From assembly GCA_020248945.1 (NCBI GenBank), contig JADCGQ010000007.1, forward strand, positions 1-64,000: 64,000 nucleotides of DNA. Direction: 5' to 3'. The notes beneath the pieces are model-generated. The model ran no database searches and was not told the DNA's origin. It saw only the letters and a list, made by a program, of their open reading frames with translations. A program made the position numbers and the translations under genes. Of the stretch, positions 28,635 through 40,671 are shown piece by piece. Source of the DNA: Rubrivivax sp. (GTDB taxonomy: Bacteria; Pseudomonadota; Gammaproteobacteria; Burkholderiales; Burkholderiaceae_C). The stretch's first letter is position 1; every line of letters begins with the position of its first letter.

Positions 28635-29743
28635 TTCAGCGGCGAGGTCGACCCGAGGGCGCCCATCGAATGCAGGGCACGCGCCGCACCGGCGCCGACC
28701 TCGGCCCCGAAGCGCTTGGCCAAGCGTTCGGCCACGTTCTCGCGCGGGGTGTAGTCGATGATCTCCTCGGCCTTGACGACCTCGCGCGCCACGAAGTCCA
28801 GGCTGCCCAGGCCGTCGGCGAGGCCGTTCTTCACCGCTTCTTCGCCGTTCCAGACCATGCCCGAGAAGGTGTCGGGCCCGGCCTTGAGCCGCTCGCCACG
28901 GCCCTTCTGCACGACGCTGATGAACTGCTGGTGGATCTGCGCCAGCATGGCCTTCGCGGCTTCTTGCTGCTTCGGGTCGACCGGGCTGAAGGGGTCGAGC
29001 ATGCCCTTGTTGCTGCCGGCGGTGATGAGCCGGCGCTCGACGCCGAGCTTGTCCATCAGGCCGGTGAAGCCGAAGCCGTCCATCAGCACGCCGATGCTGC
29101 CCACGAGGCTGGCCTTGTCGACGTAGATCTGGTCGGCCGCGGCGGCGATGTAGTACGCCCCCGAGGCGCAGATCTCCTCGACCACGGCGTAGACCTTCTT
29201 GCCGTGCAGCGCCTTCAGCCGAAGGATCTCGTCGTAGACGATGCCGGCCTGCACCGGGCTGCCACCAGGCGAGTTGATGCGCAGCACCACGGCCTGCGCG
29301 CTGCTGTCGGCGAAGGCGTCGCGCAGGCCGATGATCAGGCGGTCGGCGCTGGCCTCGCTGCCGAGCGCGATCTCGCCGCGCACCTCGACCATCGCGGTGT
29401 GCGGCGAAGTCGGCGCCGTGGGCCCGCCGACGTTGCCGAACAGCAGCACCAGCAGCACCAGCGTGATCAGCAGCCAGGTGAAGCGGAAGAAGAGACGCCA
29501 GCGCCGCTCGCTGCGCTGGAAGGCCAGCCACTGCACGCCCAGGCGCTCGACGGCGGCTTCCACGCCGACGGCGGCAGCCGCCTTCGCGCCGGCGGCGGGG
29601 GCCGCGGTGGCAGCCGGTGCCGCCCGCTCGGGCAGCTTGCCGGCCGCGCGCATCTCGGCCAGCGCGGCCGCCTCGGTGACGGTCATCGGCTCGGACGCCG
29701 GGGCCGGCGTGCCGGGCGGGGTGTCGGGATCAGGGGGGGTCAT
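28631..29743 (-). CDS. S49-family signal peptide peptidase (SppA-like)
   Basis: A membrane-anchored serine protease of the SppA/protease IV family, 370 residues, the short single-domain form. An Ala/Pro-rich cytoplasmic N-terminus precedes one transmembrane helix near residues 90-110 (LLITLVLLVLLFGNV). The catalytic serine lies in CASGAYYIAAAADQIYVD, with the oxyanion region INSPGG. Family members degrade leftover signal peptides. It is coupled to the Rieske gene upstream and psd downstream by four-base overlaps. Confidence 0.9.
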   Translation of the reverse strand: MTPPDPDTPPGTPAPASEPMTVTEAAALAEMRAAGKLPERAAPAATAAPAAGAKAAAAVGVEAAVERLGVQWLAFQRSERRWRLFFRFTWLLITLVLLVLLFGNVGGPTAPTSPHTAMVEVRGEIALGSEASADRLIIGLRDAFADSSAQAVVLRINSPGGSPVQAGIVYDEILRLKALHGKKVYAVVEEICASGAYYIAAAADQIYVDKASLVGSIGVLMDGFGFTGLMDKLGVERRLITAGSNKGMLDPFSPVDPKQQEAAKAMLAQIHQQFISVVQKGRGERLKAGPDTFSGMVWNGEEAVKNGLADGLGSLDFVAREVVKAEEIIDYTPRENVAERLAKRFGAEVGAGAARALHSMGALGSTSPLK

Positions 29744-30198
29744 GCAGCAGGCGGCGGTGCCGCATTGGGAGCCTGGGGTGCGTCGTCGAACACCACCGGG
29801 CGGATGTCGCGGGAAGGATACCAATAGACCTGCCCGGCTTCTTCCACCACCGCCACGGTGGTGAGCCGGCCGCGGCCGCAGGGGCCGCCGACGCAGCGGC
29901 CGTCGCGCGGCTCGTAGGCGGCGCCGTGGATGGAGCACAGGATGTAGCGGCGTTCGCTGTCGAGAAACTCGCCCGGCGTCCAGTCCATCTCCACCGGCAC
30001 GTGCAGGCAGCGGTTGAGGTACGCGCGCGGCACGCCGTCCACGCGCAGCACGAAGGCGCGCTGCGGCCGGCCGTACTCGAGCACGTCCCAGCCGACGGCG
30101 CGGCCGCTTTCCTCGAGCGCAGCCGACAGGCAGACCCACTCGCGGGGCAGCGCGGGGGCTTCGACAGGCTCAGCCCGAACGGGGTCGTTGTCCGACAT
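29740..30198 (-). CDS. Rieske [2Fe-2S] protein
   Basis: A 152-residue small Rieske ferredoxin-like protein. Cluster ligands are C64, H66, C88 and H91, in CLH and CSIHG, spaced 21 residues apart. No membrane anchor or oxygenase domain is present, so it is probably a soluble electron carrier or oxygenase component; the partner is unknown. Residues about 5-14 (DPVRAEPVEA) are encoded by a copy of the dispersed 27-base repeat, an example of repeat DNA built into a coding sequence. Confidence 0.9.
   Translation of the reverse strand: MSDNDPVRAEPVEAPALPREWVCLSAALEESGRAVGWDVLEYGRPQRAFVLRVDGVPRAYLNRCLHVPVEMDWTPGEFLDSERRYILCSIHGAAYEPRDGRCVGGPCGRGRLTTVAVVEEAGQVYWYPSRDIRPVVFDDAPQAPNAAPPPAA
30156..30182. 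repeat. dispersed 27-base repeat, copy 2, inside the Rieske gene
   Basis: Identical over 27 bases to the copy at 101-127, in the same orientation on the plus strand. Here it lies in the coding sequence just after the Rieske start codon and encodes PVRAEPVEA. Confidence 0.85.
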
Positions 30199-30206
30199 CG
30201 GCCCGC

Positions 30207-30884
30207 TCAGGCGTTGTCCGCCAGCCAGCGCTGCAGCTCGTCGGTGCTGTGCACCACGGCCAGCGGGCCGAACTCGGCAAAGGCCTCGGGCTCGTGGGCG
30301 CCGAAGCTCACCGCCACGCTGGGCGTGCCGGCGTTGCGCGCCATCTGCAGGTCGTGCGTGGTGTCGCCGATCATCAGCGTGCGCTCGGGCGCCACGCCCA
30401 GCTCGGCCATCAGCTGCTGCAGCATCAGCGGGTGGGGCTTGCCGGCGGTTTCGTCGGCCGTGCGGGTGGCGTCGAACACGCCGTGCAGCTCGGCCTGGGC
30501 CAGCGCGTCGTCGAGGCCGCGGCGGTTCTTGCCGGTGGCCACGGCCAGCAGGTGCTGGCGCGCCTTCAGCGCCTGCAGCATGGGCAGCGTGCCGGGGAAG
30601 AGCACGAGGTCGTCCTTGTGCGCCCAGTAGTGCTCGCGGTAGCGCAGGCCCAGCTCAGGGTAGCGCTCGGGCGCCAGCCCCGGCACCGCGTGGCGCAGCG
30701 CATCGTGCAGGCCCAGGCCGATGACATAGGCCGCGTCGGCGTCGCTGGGCACGGTGAGGCTCAGGTCGCGGCAGGCGAGCTGGATGCAGCGCACGATCAG
30801 CGCGGTGCTGTCGTAGAGCGTGCCGTCCCAGTCGAAGGCGATCAGGTCGAAGCGGCGCGTGGATCGGGCAAGGCGGGTCGTCAT
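30207..30884 (-). CDS. HAD-family phosphatase (phosphoglycolate phosphatase-like)
   Basis: A 225-residue haloacid-dehalogenase hydrolase. Nucleophile D18 and acid D20 lie in FDWDGTLYDST. Motif II is AVATGKNRRGL, and motif III/IV includes KPHPLMLQQLM and MIGDTTHDLQMARNAG. A helical cap lies between motifs I and II. It resembles Gph-type phosphatases. The gene sits 13 bases after rluC, a common order in betaproteobacteria, and eight bases before the Rieske gene. Confidence 0.9.
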   Translation of the reverse strand: MTTRLARSTRRFDLIAFDWDGTLYDSTALIVRCIQLACRDLSLTVPSDADAAYVIGLGLHDALRHAVPGLAPERYPELGLRYREHYWAHKDDLVLFPGTLPMLQALKARQHLLAVATGKNRRGLDDALAQAELHGVFDATRTADETAGKPHPLMLQQLMAELGVAPERTLMIGDTTHDLQMARNAGTPSVAVSFGAHEPEAFAEFGPLAVVHSTDELQRWLADNA

Positions 30885-30897
30885 GGTGGGGGCAGGC

Positions 30898-31899
30898 TCA
30901 GGCGGCGGCCGCGAGTGTCTCGCACAGCAGCACACAGGCGTCGGGCAAGGGCGACTCGAGCGTGACGCGGGCGCCGCCGGCCGGGTGGTCGAAGGCCAGC
31001 AGGCGGGCGTGGAGGAACATGCGCTCGAAGCCGTGCGCCTTGGTCAGCGTCTTGTTGCGGGCGAAGTCGCCGTACTTCGGGTCGCCCACGATCGGGTGGC
31101 CGTGGCTGGCCAGGTGCACGCGGATCTGGTGCGTGCGGCCGGTCTTCAGCGTCACGTCCAGCAGCGTGGCGCCTTCGTAGCGGCAGGCCACGCGCACCAG
31201 CGAGATCGAGCGCTGCGCGCCTTCGGCATCGGCCGCCACGGGCTTGACGTGGCGATCACCCGCCGCCGTGGTGGTGCGCAGCAGCGCCTGGTCGATGACC
31301 TTGAGCTTGTCGGGCCAGGCGCCGAACACCAGCGCCGAGTAGATCTTGGCCGTGTCGCGGGCGCGGAACTGGTCTTGCAGGGCGTTGAGCGCGCTGCGCT
31401 TCTTGGCCAGCAGCAGCACGCCCGAGGTCTCTTTGTCGAGGCGGTGCACCAGTTCCAGAAACTTGGCATCGGGCCTGGACCGGCGCAGCTGCTCGATGAC
31501 ACCGAAGCTCACGCCGCTGCCGCCGTGCACCGCCACGCCGGCGGGCTTGTCGATGGCCAGCAGGTGCTCGTCCTCCAGCAGCACCGGAAACTCCCGCGGC
31601 GGCGCCGAGGCGGCCTGCGGCTCGTCGGGCTGCGCCGCCAGCCGCATCGGCGGCAGGCGCAGCACGTCTCCCTCGGCGACGCGGCTGTCGGCCTGAACGC
31701 GGCCCTTGTTCAGCCGCACCTCGCCGGAGCGGATGACGCGGTAGATGTGCGTCTTGGGCACGCCCTTGAGCAGGCGCAGCAGCACGTTGTCCAGGCGCTG
31801 GCCGGCGCTCTCGGCGTCCACGGTCAGCCACTGCACGGCCGTGGCGGCCCCGGGCGCGGCCGGTGCGGGCAATTTGGTGCGTATACTCCGCAACGTCAC
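30898..31899 (-). CDS. rluC: 23S rRNA pseudouridine synthase RluC
   Basis: Converts uridines 955, 2504 and 2580 of 23S rRNA (E. coli numbering) to pseudouridine. An N-terminal S4 domain (QRLDNVLLRLLKGVPKTHIY) precedes the RluA-type catalytic domain with catalytic aspartate in VHRLDKETSGVLLLAK and the closing GRTHQIRVHLASHGHPI. The start is uncertain. GTG 31899 gives 333 residues, close to the family length; ATG 31953 would give 351. Neither has a strong Shine-Dalgarno. It leads the long minus-strand operon and diverges from rne. Confidence 0.93.
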   Translation of the reverse strand: MTLRSIRTKLPAPAAPGAATAVQWLTVDAESAGQRLDNVLLRLLKGVPKTHIYRVIRSGEVRLNKGRVQADSRVAEGDVLRLPPMRLAAQPDEPQAASAPPREFPVLLEDEHLLAIDKPAGVAVHGGSGVSFGVIEQLRRSRPDAKFLELVHRLDKETSGVLLLAKKRSALNALQDQFRARDTAKIYSALVFGAWPDKLKVIDQALLRTTTAAGDRHVKPVAADAEGAQRSISLVRVACRYEGATLLDVTLKTGRTHQIRVHLASHGHPIVGDPKYGDFARNKTLTKAHGFERMFLHARLLAFDHPAGGARVTLESPLPDACVLLCETLAAAA

Positions 31900-32549
31900 A
31901 TTCGGGCCGTAAGTGCTTGATTTATCGGAGTTTACGCGGGCAGTCCGCGGCATCTCTCGGCGTGGTGTGACAAGGACGCAAGCCGCGAAGGCACGTCCAC
32001 AAGAGCGGATGCAACACCCGCGCGCCCTGTCGAGGCCTGATCCCCAAGTGAGCAGGCGCGGCAAGGCCAAGGGTGGAAGAGCGTCGACCTGAAGAACCTC
32101 GCTTCGCCGTCGTTGGCGAAGCCCCGAAAAGAACAAGGGCGCCAGATGCGCCGTGCGGCCCGCCAGCCCTGCTGGTGACTGCACCGAGTCTGGAGCCCGC
32201 GCCACCGGTAGCGGCCATGCAGCCCCTGTCGAATCCGTCCATCCTCCCCCACCGTCCCACGTGGCCCCTCGCCGGCAATTGCCCGGCAGGCGCGGCCTGG
32301 GCGGCAGCCCGGCCGCGCGATCCGCGGCCCTGGCGCGGCAGGCATGGTGCGGCAGACAGACCCGCTGCGCCAGCCACCACCGCAACGCACGCGCCAACGC
32401 TGCACCGCTAGAGCCCCCGCCGCTGAAGCGGCGCGGGTTCCCAGTGCAGTCCAGGGCATTTCGCGTCACGGTTTCTGCAGCCGTCGTCTCGTGCATCGAG
32501 GGTGAACCCGCGCGCCGGTACCTAACCGGTGCGCTGCACGGGAGTGCGC
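31900..32549 (+). promoter_or_regulatory. 650-base rne leader / divergent rluC-rne control region
   Basis: No gene is supported in this stretch. An AT-richer patch (31911-31936, including CTTGATTTATCGGAGTTTAC) probably holds the promoters. The rest is GC-rich and full of potential stems, for example CCGCCGCTGAAGCGGCG near 32418. A hairpin at 32512-32534 (GCGCCGGT/ACCGGTGCGC with one bulge) ends just before the GGGAG Shine-Dalgarno of rne. A long structured leader is how RNase E autoregulates in E. coli; that this one does the same is inference. Confidence 0.5.
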
Positions 32550-35468
32550 ATGAAGAGAATGCTGATCAACGCCACGCAGCCGGAAGAGCGGCGCCTGGCC
32601 ATCGTCGACGGCCAGAAGCTGCTCGACTTCGAGACCGAGATCGAGGGTCGCGAGCAACGCAAGGGCAACATCTACAAGGCGGTGATCACCCGCGTGGAGC
32701 CCAGCCTGGAGGCCTGCTTCGTCGACTACGGCGAAGACCGCCACGGTTTCCTGCCCTTCAAGGAAATCAGCAAGAACTACTTCCGCGAGGGCGTGAGCGC
32801 CCGCGACGCGACCATCAAGGAAGCCGTCAAGGAAGGCGACAACCTGCTCGTGCAGGTCGAGAAAGAGGAGCGCGGCAACAAGGGCGCGGCGCTCACCACC
32901 TTCGTCAGCCTGGCCGGCCGCTACCTGGTGCTGATGCCCAACAACCCGCGCGGCGGCGGCGTCAGCCGGCGCATCGAGGGCGAGCAGCGCGAGGAGCTGA
33001 AGGAAAACCTCGAGCAGCTCGAATACCCCAAGGGCATGAGCCTGATCGCCCGCACCGCCGGCATCGGCCGCAGTGCCGACGAGCTGCAGTGGGACCTGAA
33101 CTACATGCTCAAGCTCTGGGACGCCATCGACGGCGCCTCCAAGGCCGGCAAGGGCGCCTTCCTGATCTACCAGGAAAGCAGCCTCGTCATCCGCGCCATC
33201 CGCGACTACTTCACCGCGGACATCGGCGAGATCCTGATCGACACCGACGACATCTATGAACAGGCGCGCCAGTTCATGGACCACGTCATGCCCGAGTCGG
33301 CGCACCGCGTGAAGCGCTACAAGGACGACGCGCCGCTCTTCAGCCGCTTCCAGATCGAGCACCAGATCGAGACGGCCTTCAGCCGCACGGTCAACCTGCC
33401 CTCGGGCGGCGCCATCGTCATCGACCACACCGAGGCGCTGGTCTCGGTGGACGTGAACTCGGCGCGCGCCACGCGCGGCAGCGACATCGAGGAAACGGCC
33501 ACGCGCACCAACCTCGAGGCCGCCGACGAGATCGCGCGCCAGTGCCGGCTGCGCGACCTGGGCGGCCTGATCGTCGTCGACTTCATCGACATGGAAGAGA
33601 GCAAGAACCGCCGCGAGGTCGAGACGCGCCTGCGCGATGCGCTGCGCTTCGACCGCGCACGCGTGCAGTTCTCGTCGATCAGCAAGTTCGGCCTGCTCGA
33701 GCTGAGCCGCCAGCGCCTGCGCCCGGCACTCAGCGAGGGCAACCACATCACCTGCCCGCGCTGCAACGGCACCGGCCACATCCGCGACACCGAAAGCTCC
33801 GCGCTGCAGATCCTGCGCATGGTGCAGGAAGAAGCGATGAAGGAGAACACCGCCGCCGTGCACGTGCAGGTGCCGGTGGAGGTGACGAGCTTCCTGCTGA
33901 ACGAAAAGCGCAGCGAGATCACCAAGATCGAGATGAAGCAGCGCCTGACCGTGCTGCTGGTGCCCAACAAGCACCTGGAGACGCCAAACTACAAGCTTGA
34001 GCGCCTGCGCCACGACGACCCGCGCCTGGAGAGCCTGCAGGCCAGCTACACGATGATCGAGGAGCCGGACGAGGAAGTCGGCATCACGCGTCGCGACAAG
34101 ACCAGCAAGGCCAAGCAGGAGCCGGTGATCAAGGGCGTGCTGCCCGACCAGCCGGCGCCGCCCGCGCCGGCCCCGGCCCCCGTGCCGGCACCCGCCCCGG
34201 TGGCGGCCGCACCCGTGGTGGTGCCCGCACCCGTGGCGCCGCCAGCCGCCGCGCCTGAAGCCGGCAGCGGCTTCTTCGGCTGGTTCAAGAAGCTGCTCGG
34301 TGGCTCGCCCGTGCCGGCGCCCGCACCGGCCCCCGTGGCCGTGGCCGTTGCGGTGGCGGCGCCCGTGGCCGCACCGGCCCCGGCGGCCAACGCCCGGCCG
34401 GCCGGCGACAAGCGCGACGGCCGTCGCGGTGAGCGCAACGACCGTGGCGAGCGCGGTGAACGCGGCGGCCGCGGTGGCCGTGGCGGGCAGCGTGATGGGC
34501 AACGCGAGGGTCCGCGCGACGGCCAGCAGGCCCGTGGCGAGCGCACCGAACGCGTGGGCGAGCGAGGTGCCGAACGCACGGAACGCGCCGACCGCGGTGA
34601 CCGCCGCGGCCCGCGCCCCGAGCGCGTACCGCGCCCGGACGAAGCCGCCAACGGCATCGTGCAGCCCTTCGTCGACACCATCCCGGTGCCGATCCCGCCC
34701 GGCCATGAAGCCGCCGATGCCGGCGCCGAGGGCGACCGCGAAGGCGGCCGCCGTCGCCGCCGCCGGGGCGGCCGTGACCGAGGCGAAGGCCGTCAGGCCG
34801 ACGAGGCCACCCAGGCCCTGACGACGGACCAGGCCACCGACGCGCACCAGGCCACCGACGCGCACCAGGCACCGGCGGAGGCCCGCACCGAGCCGGTCGG
34901 CGACGCTGCAACCAGCGACCGCCCCGAAGGCGAGCGCGCGGACGGCGAACGCGCCGATGGCGAGCGCAACCGCCGCCGCCGCGGTGGCCGCGGCCGTGGA
35001 CGTGACCGCGAGGCCGCCGAAGGCGCCACGACGGATGCCGCAGAAGGCAGCACGCCGGTCGCCGACAGCGCCCCGGCCGAGGCCGAAGCGGCGGCCGCGA
35101 TGCCGCCCGCGATGCCCGCCGAGCCGGCACCCGCGCCCAGCCCGGCCCCGATGCCGGTGGCCGCGGCTGCTCCGGCACCCACCCCGGCCCCGCGCGCAGC
35201 GCGCGCCGAGCCCATCCGCATCGAGCCCTACCTGCTGCCGACCGAGGCCCTCTCGTCGCTGGCGTCGCAGGCGGGCCTCGACTGGGTGCAGTCCGACGCC
35301 GGCAAGATCGCGGCCGTGCAGGCCGCGATGGCTGCCGAGCCGAAGCCGGTGCACGTGCCGCGCGAGCCGAAGCGCCACGTGCTGGTGGACGACGGCCCGC
35401 TGGTGCTGGTGGAGACGCGCAAGGACCTGAGCCAGCTCAAGCTGCCGTTCGACCAGGCCTCGGCCTGA
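32550..35468 (+). CDS. rne: ribonuclease E
   Basis: Main endoribonuclease of mRNA decay and rRNA/tRNA processing, 972 residues. The N-terminal catalytic half contains the S1 domain ([20 protein letters not shown]). The metal-binding aspartates are D301 (SVDVNS) and D344 (VVDFIDME), and the zinc-link is C402/C405 (CPRCNGTG). From about residue 530 the protein is disordered and Pro/Ala- then Arg-rich. It contains a short amphipathic membrane-type segment [12 protein letters not shown] and a small tandem repeat (ATDAHQ twice), and ends in a conserved tail ([19 protein letters not shown]). The disordered half should scaffold a degradosome. GGGAG precedes the ATG. Confidence 0.96.
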   Translation: MKRMLINATQPEERRLAIVDGQKLLDFETEIEGREQRKGNIYKAVITRVEPSLEACFVDYGEDRHGFLPFKEISKNYFREGVSARDATIKEAVKEGDNLLVQVEKEERGNKGAALTTFVSLAGRYLVLMPNNPRGGGVSRRIEGEQREELKENLEQLEYPKGMSLIARTAGIGRSADELQWDLNYMLKLWDAIDGASKAGKGAFLIYQESSLVIRAIRDYFTADIGEILIDTDDIYEQARQFMDHVMPESAHRVKRYKDDAPLFSRFQIEHQIETAFSRTVNLPSGGAIVIDHTEALVSVDVNSARATRGSDIEETATRTNLEAADEIARQCRLRDLGGLIVVDFIDMEESKNRREVETRLRDALRFDRARVQFSSISKFGLLELSRQRLRPALSEGNHITCPRCNGTGHIRDTESSALQILRMVQEEAMKENTAAVHVQVPVEVTSFLLNEKRSEITKIEMKQRLTVLLVPNKHLETPNYKLERLRHDDPRLESLQASYTMIEEPDEEVGITRRDKTSKAKQEPVIKGVLPDQPAPPAPAPAPVPAPAPVAAAPVVVPAPVAPPAAAPEAGSGFFGWFKKLLGGSPVPAPAPAPVAVAVAVAAPVAAPAPAANARPAGDKRDGRRGERNDRGERGERGGRGGRGGQRDGQREGPRDGQQARGERTERVGERGAERTERADRGDRRGPRPERVPRPDEAANGIVQPFVDTIPVPIPPGHEAADAGAEGDREGGRRRRRRGGRDRGEGRQADEATQALTTDQATDAHQATDAHQAPAEARTEPVGDAATSDRPEGERADGERADGERNRRRRGGRGRGRDREAAEGATTDAAEGSTPVADSAPAEAEAAAAMPPAMPAEPAPAPSPAPMPVAAAAPAPTPAPRAARAEPIRIEPYLLPTEALSSLASQAGLDWVQSDAGKIAAVQAAMAAEPKPVHVPREPKRHVLVDDGPLVLVETRKDLSQLKLPFDQASA

Positions 35469-35473
35469 CGAAG

Positions 35474-35519
35474 CCACCACCCCTAGCGAGCGCCCGCTCG
35501 TCAGGGGTGCTCGGTGGCA
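35474..35519. terminator. long hairpin between convergent rne and the ExbBD-linked gene
   Basis: Nested arms GCCACC/GGTGGC, ACCCCT/AGGGGT and CGAGCG/CGCTCG give about 18 base pairs around a CC loop, filling the 61-base gap between two convergent stops. No T-run is seen, so it may act as a bidirectional terminator or mRNA end stabiliser. Confidence 0.65.
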
Positions 35520-35529
35520 CGCGCCGGGC

Positions 35530-36921
35530 TCAGGACGCCGGCGTGATCACCACCGAGAAGAACATCAGGTCGATGCCGTTGTAGAGCTTGAAGAGCAGCG
35601 TGTTGCGCCCCGCGCGCAGCCGCACGAGCTTCCTGCCCTCGACGAAGTTGAGCTGCCCGATCTCCTGGTCGAGCTGGTAGAACGGCTGGCGGTACCAGGG
35701 CTTGTCGCTCAACGCGTCGCTGACCCACACGAGCTCGTCGTTGAGCCAGAGCTTGGAGTCGTCGTCGGCGCCGATCTCCAGCACCACGTCCTGTGCGCGG
35801 TCGACGTGTACCTCGGTCCACGCGTAGTACACCGCGTTCTCGGCGCGGTTCGGCGGCACCAGCGGGTACGGCGAGACGGGCAGCCAGCGCCACTCCAGCA
35901 GCCGGCCGCCCTGGCCGGCGTAGGCCGCGTCGAGGTCGACCGCGATCTCTGGCGGGTACGGGTCGTGCAGGCTGCGCGCGCCGCGGGCTTCGAACGGACC
36001 GACGACGTACCAGCCATCGGGCAGCACGCGCGTGGCCAGCGGCGCGCCGGCGCCCAGCCGCCGGGCGTGTACCGGCCGCAGCGTGGCGGCGTCGATCACC
36101 TGCGACTGGCGCATGGCGCCATAGACCCGCGGCTCCTGCACGGCCATCGTCGACTGCAGTTCGCCACCGACGCGCGCGTCGCCCGGCCTGCCCTGGCCAC
36201 CGCCGCGGCCGCCTTCGCCGGCCACGGTGCCGGCACCCGGCGGGCCGCCTTTGCGGCCCCCGCGCGCCGATTCGGACGAAGGCCCTGCACGGTCGCCCGC
36301 CCTGCCCGCCGAGCCCGATGCACTCGCCACCCGAGTGCCCTGCTGCTGGCGCGCCTGTTCCTGCGCCCGGCGCGCCTGCGCGTCGCGCGCCTGGCGCTCC
36401 AGGTCGCGCAGCGCCTGCTCGGGCGTGGGAGTGGGCACGCCGGGCTTCGGCACGGGGGGCACGGGCCGCGCCTCGGCCTTCACTCGGGCCAGCGCCTTCT
36501 CAGGTGGCAGACCCGTCAGGCGCGACAGCTCCTCGGCGCGCCGGCGCTGCTCGGCCTGCTCGATGCGGGCCGCCGCCTCGCGGGCCCGTTGCAGCAGCGC
36601 TTTCGGGTCGTCGGGCAGGGCTTCTGCAGGACGCGACGGCACGGCCTCGGCGCCGGCCAGCTCGCGCTCGATGGCTTCCAGCGCGCGCAGGTGCTTCTGC
36701 ATCTGCAGCCGCCGCGCGCGTTCGATGGACGCATCGACGCGCGCCTGGTCGGCCGCGCTCAGCGTAGCCTGCCCGGGCAGCGCCATCGGCGAGCCCCGGT
36801 GCAACACCACCCCCGCCCCGAGTGCCGCGTGCAGCGCGATCGACAGCGCCCACCACGGATGCGCCTGCACCCACGCCCACGCCGAGGCATGGGCACGGGG
36901 CCGGCGGAAGCCCTCGTTCAT
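35530..36921 (-). CDS. ExbBD-linked membrane-anchored protein with C-terminal beta-sandwich domain
   Basis: A 463-residue protein. The N-terminal cytoplasmic stub is followed by one transmembrane helix (about 23-42, WWALSIALHAALGAGVVL). A long charged coiled-coil and Pro/Gly-rich periplasmic stretch spans about 55-260. A globular C-terminal domain from about residue 290 contains DDDSKLWLNDELVWVSDAL and VRLRAGRNTLLFKLYNG, resembling PA14/galactose-binding beta sandwiches. The topology copies TonB/TolA, but the TonB C-terminal domain is absent. It is the third gene of an exbB-exbD operon (its start overlaps the exbD stop), so it probably is the force-receiving partner. Function unknown. Confidence 0.75.
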   Translation of the reverse strand: MNEGFRRPRAHASAWAWVQAHPWWALSIALHAALGAGVVLHRGSPMALPGQATLSAADQARVDASIERARRLQMQKHLRALEAIERELAGAEAVPSRPAEALPDDPKALLQRAREAAARIEQAEQRRRAEELSRLTGLPPEKALARVKAEARPVPPVPKPGVPTPTPEQALRDLERQARDAQARRAQEQARQQQGTRVASASGSAGRAGDRAGPSSESARGGRKGGPPGAGTVAGEGGRGGGQGRPGDARVGGELQSTMAVQEPRVYGAMRQSQVIDAATLRPVHARRLGAGAPLATRVLPDGWYVVGPFEARGARSLHDPYPPEIAVDLDAAYAGQGGRLLEWRWLPVSPYPLVPPNRAENAVYYAWTEVHVDRAQDVVLEIGADDDSKLWLNDELVWVSDALSDKPWYRQPFYQLDQEIGQLNFVEGRKLVRLRAGRNTLLFKLYNGIDLMFFSVVITPAS

Positions 36922-37340
36922 GGCCGCGTGCGCATGGCCACCTGCGTGAGGCCCTCGAACTGGCACAGGTCGAGCACGTGCACGATGTGCTGGTAGGCCA
37001 CGCGCTTGTCGCCGTCGATGCGCACGGGCCGCGTGCGGTCCTGCGCAGCCTGCTCGCGCAGCCGGTCGTGCAGCGCCTGCAGCGTGACGCGCCGGCCGTC
37101 CACCGCGATCTGCCCGCGCGCGTCGACCGTGATCACCAGCGGGTCGGCGCCGGCTTCCTTCGCCGTCAGCGTGGCCGACGCGGTGGGCAACTGCACCGCC
37201 AGGTCCTTGGCCTTCTTCTGCACGTCCTGCTGCTTGAAGGACGTGGCGACCATGAAGAACATCAGCAGGAAGAAGATGCAGTCGATCAGCGCGATCAGGC
37301 CGATCTCGGGTTCGGCCTCGTCGCCCAGATCAATGCGCAC
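36918..37340 (-). CDS. ExbD/TolR family biopolymer transport protein
   Basis: A 140-residue ExbD/TolR subunit. The single transmembrane helix (LIALIDCIFFLLMFFMVATSF) carries the conserved proton-conducting aspartate at position 20 (ALIDCIFF). The periplasmic domain follows (PLVITVDARGQIAVDGRRVT). It forms a proton-driven motor with the ExbB-like protein whose stop it overlaps by 11 bases. The next gene is an unusual TonB-like partner rather than tonB. Confidence 0.92.
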   Translation of the reverse strand: MRIDLGDEAEPEIGLIALIDCIFFLLMFFMVATSFKQQDVQKKAKDLAVQLPTASATLTAKEAGADPLVITVDARGQIAVDGRRVTLQALHDRLREQAAQDRTRPVRIDGDKRVAYQHIVHVLDLCQFEGLTQVAMRTRP

Positions 37341-37986
37341 CGGCGGGCTCCGCGGGCGGGCGTGCCGCCGCTTCGGCCGGCAGCAGCACCTCGTCGAACA
37401 GGCGGTTGACCTGCGTCTCCAGGTCGATGCCCACCGAAACCAGCCGGTTGCGCAGGTAGTGGTGCATGCCCAGCGCCGGCAGTGCCACCGCCAGGCCCGC
37501 GGCGGTGTTGACCAGCGCCTTCGAGATGCCGCCGGCCAGCAGCGCTGGGTCGCCCAGGCCGCCGGCGAAGGCGATGACGTGGAAGGCCTCGATCATGCCG
37601 ACCACCGTGCCCAGCAGGCCCACGAGCGGCGCGATGGTGGCGATGACGGCCAGCGGGTAAGCCTTCTGCTGCTCGCGGCGCAGCGCCAGCGCCGCCATCT
37701 CGCCGGCCCGCGTGGCCAATGCCGAGGCCGCGAGGCGCCGGTGCTGCACCAGGAAGGCGACGATCCGGCTGGCGGTGCTGCGGTCAGCGGCCAGCACGGT
37801 GGCGAGCTGCTCGAAGTCACCGGCCTGCCACAGCGGCAGCACGCGCTCGACCAGATGGCGCGGCGCGATGGCCTCTGCGCGGAAGCGCCACAGCCGCTCC
37901 AGCGCCACCGCCAGCGCCACCACCGACAGCACGCCGATGACGACGATGCCGGCGCCCCCGGCGGCCAGCTGGTCCAGCAGGTTCAC
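37330..37986 (-). CDS. ExbB/TolQ/MotA family proton channel
   Basis: A 218-residue three-helix ExbB-like subunit. The N-terminal helix is IVVIGVLSVVALAVALERLW. The MotA/TolQ/ExbB core has PLAVIATIAPLVGLLGTVVG and the C-terminal helix LVNTAAGLAVALPALGMHHY. It pentamerises around ExbD to harvest proton-motive force. It begins 19 bases after the alaS stop, so it may be co-transcribed with alaS, and overlaps exbD. Confidence 0.93.
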   Translation of the reverse strand: MNLLDQLAAGGAGIVVIGVLSVVALAVALERLWRFRAEAIAPRHLVERVLPLWQAGDFEQLATVLAADRSTASRIVAFLVQHRRLAASALATRAGEMAALALRREQQKAYPLAVIATIAPLVGLLGTVVGMIEAFHVIAFAGGLGDPALLAGGISKALVNTAAGLAVALPALGMHHYLRNRLVSVGIDLETQVNRLFDEVLLPAEAAARPPAEPAGAH

Positions 37987-38005
37987 GGTGCGCCGGTGTG
38001 GCCGT

Positions 38006-40630
<2,625 letters not shown>

Positions 40631-40671
40631 CGTTGTCTTTCTGCGTAACTCAAGGAGATCGGTCGAGGCGG

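Noticed and set aside
34826..34872. Tandem repeat in the rne 3' half as a CRISPR-like or phase-variable repeat
   Set aside because: Only two in-frame 18-base units exist and they lie in a disordered coding region, so it is ordinary low-complexity expansion.
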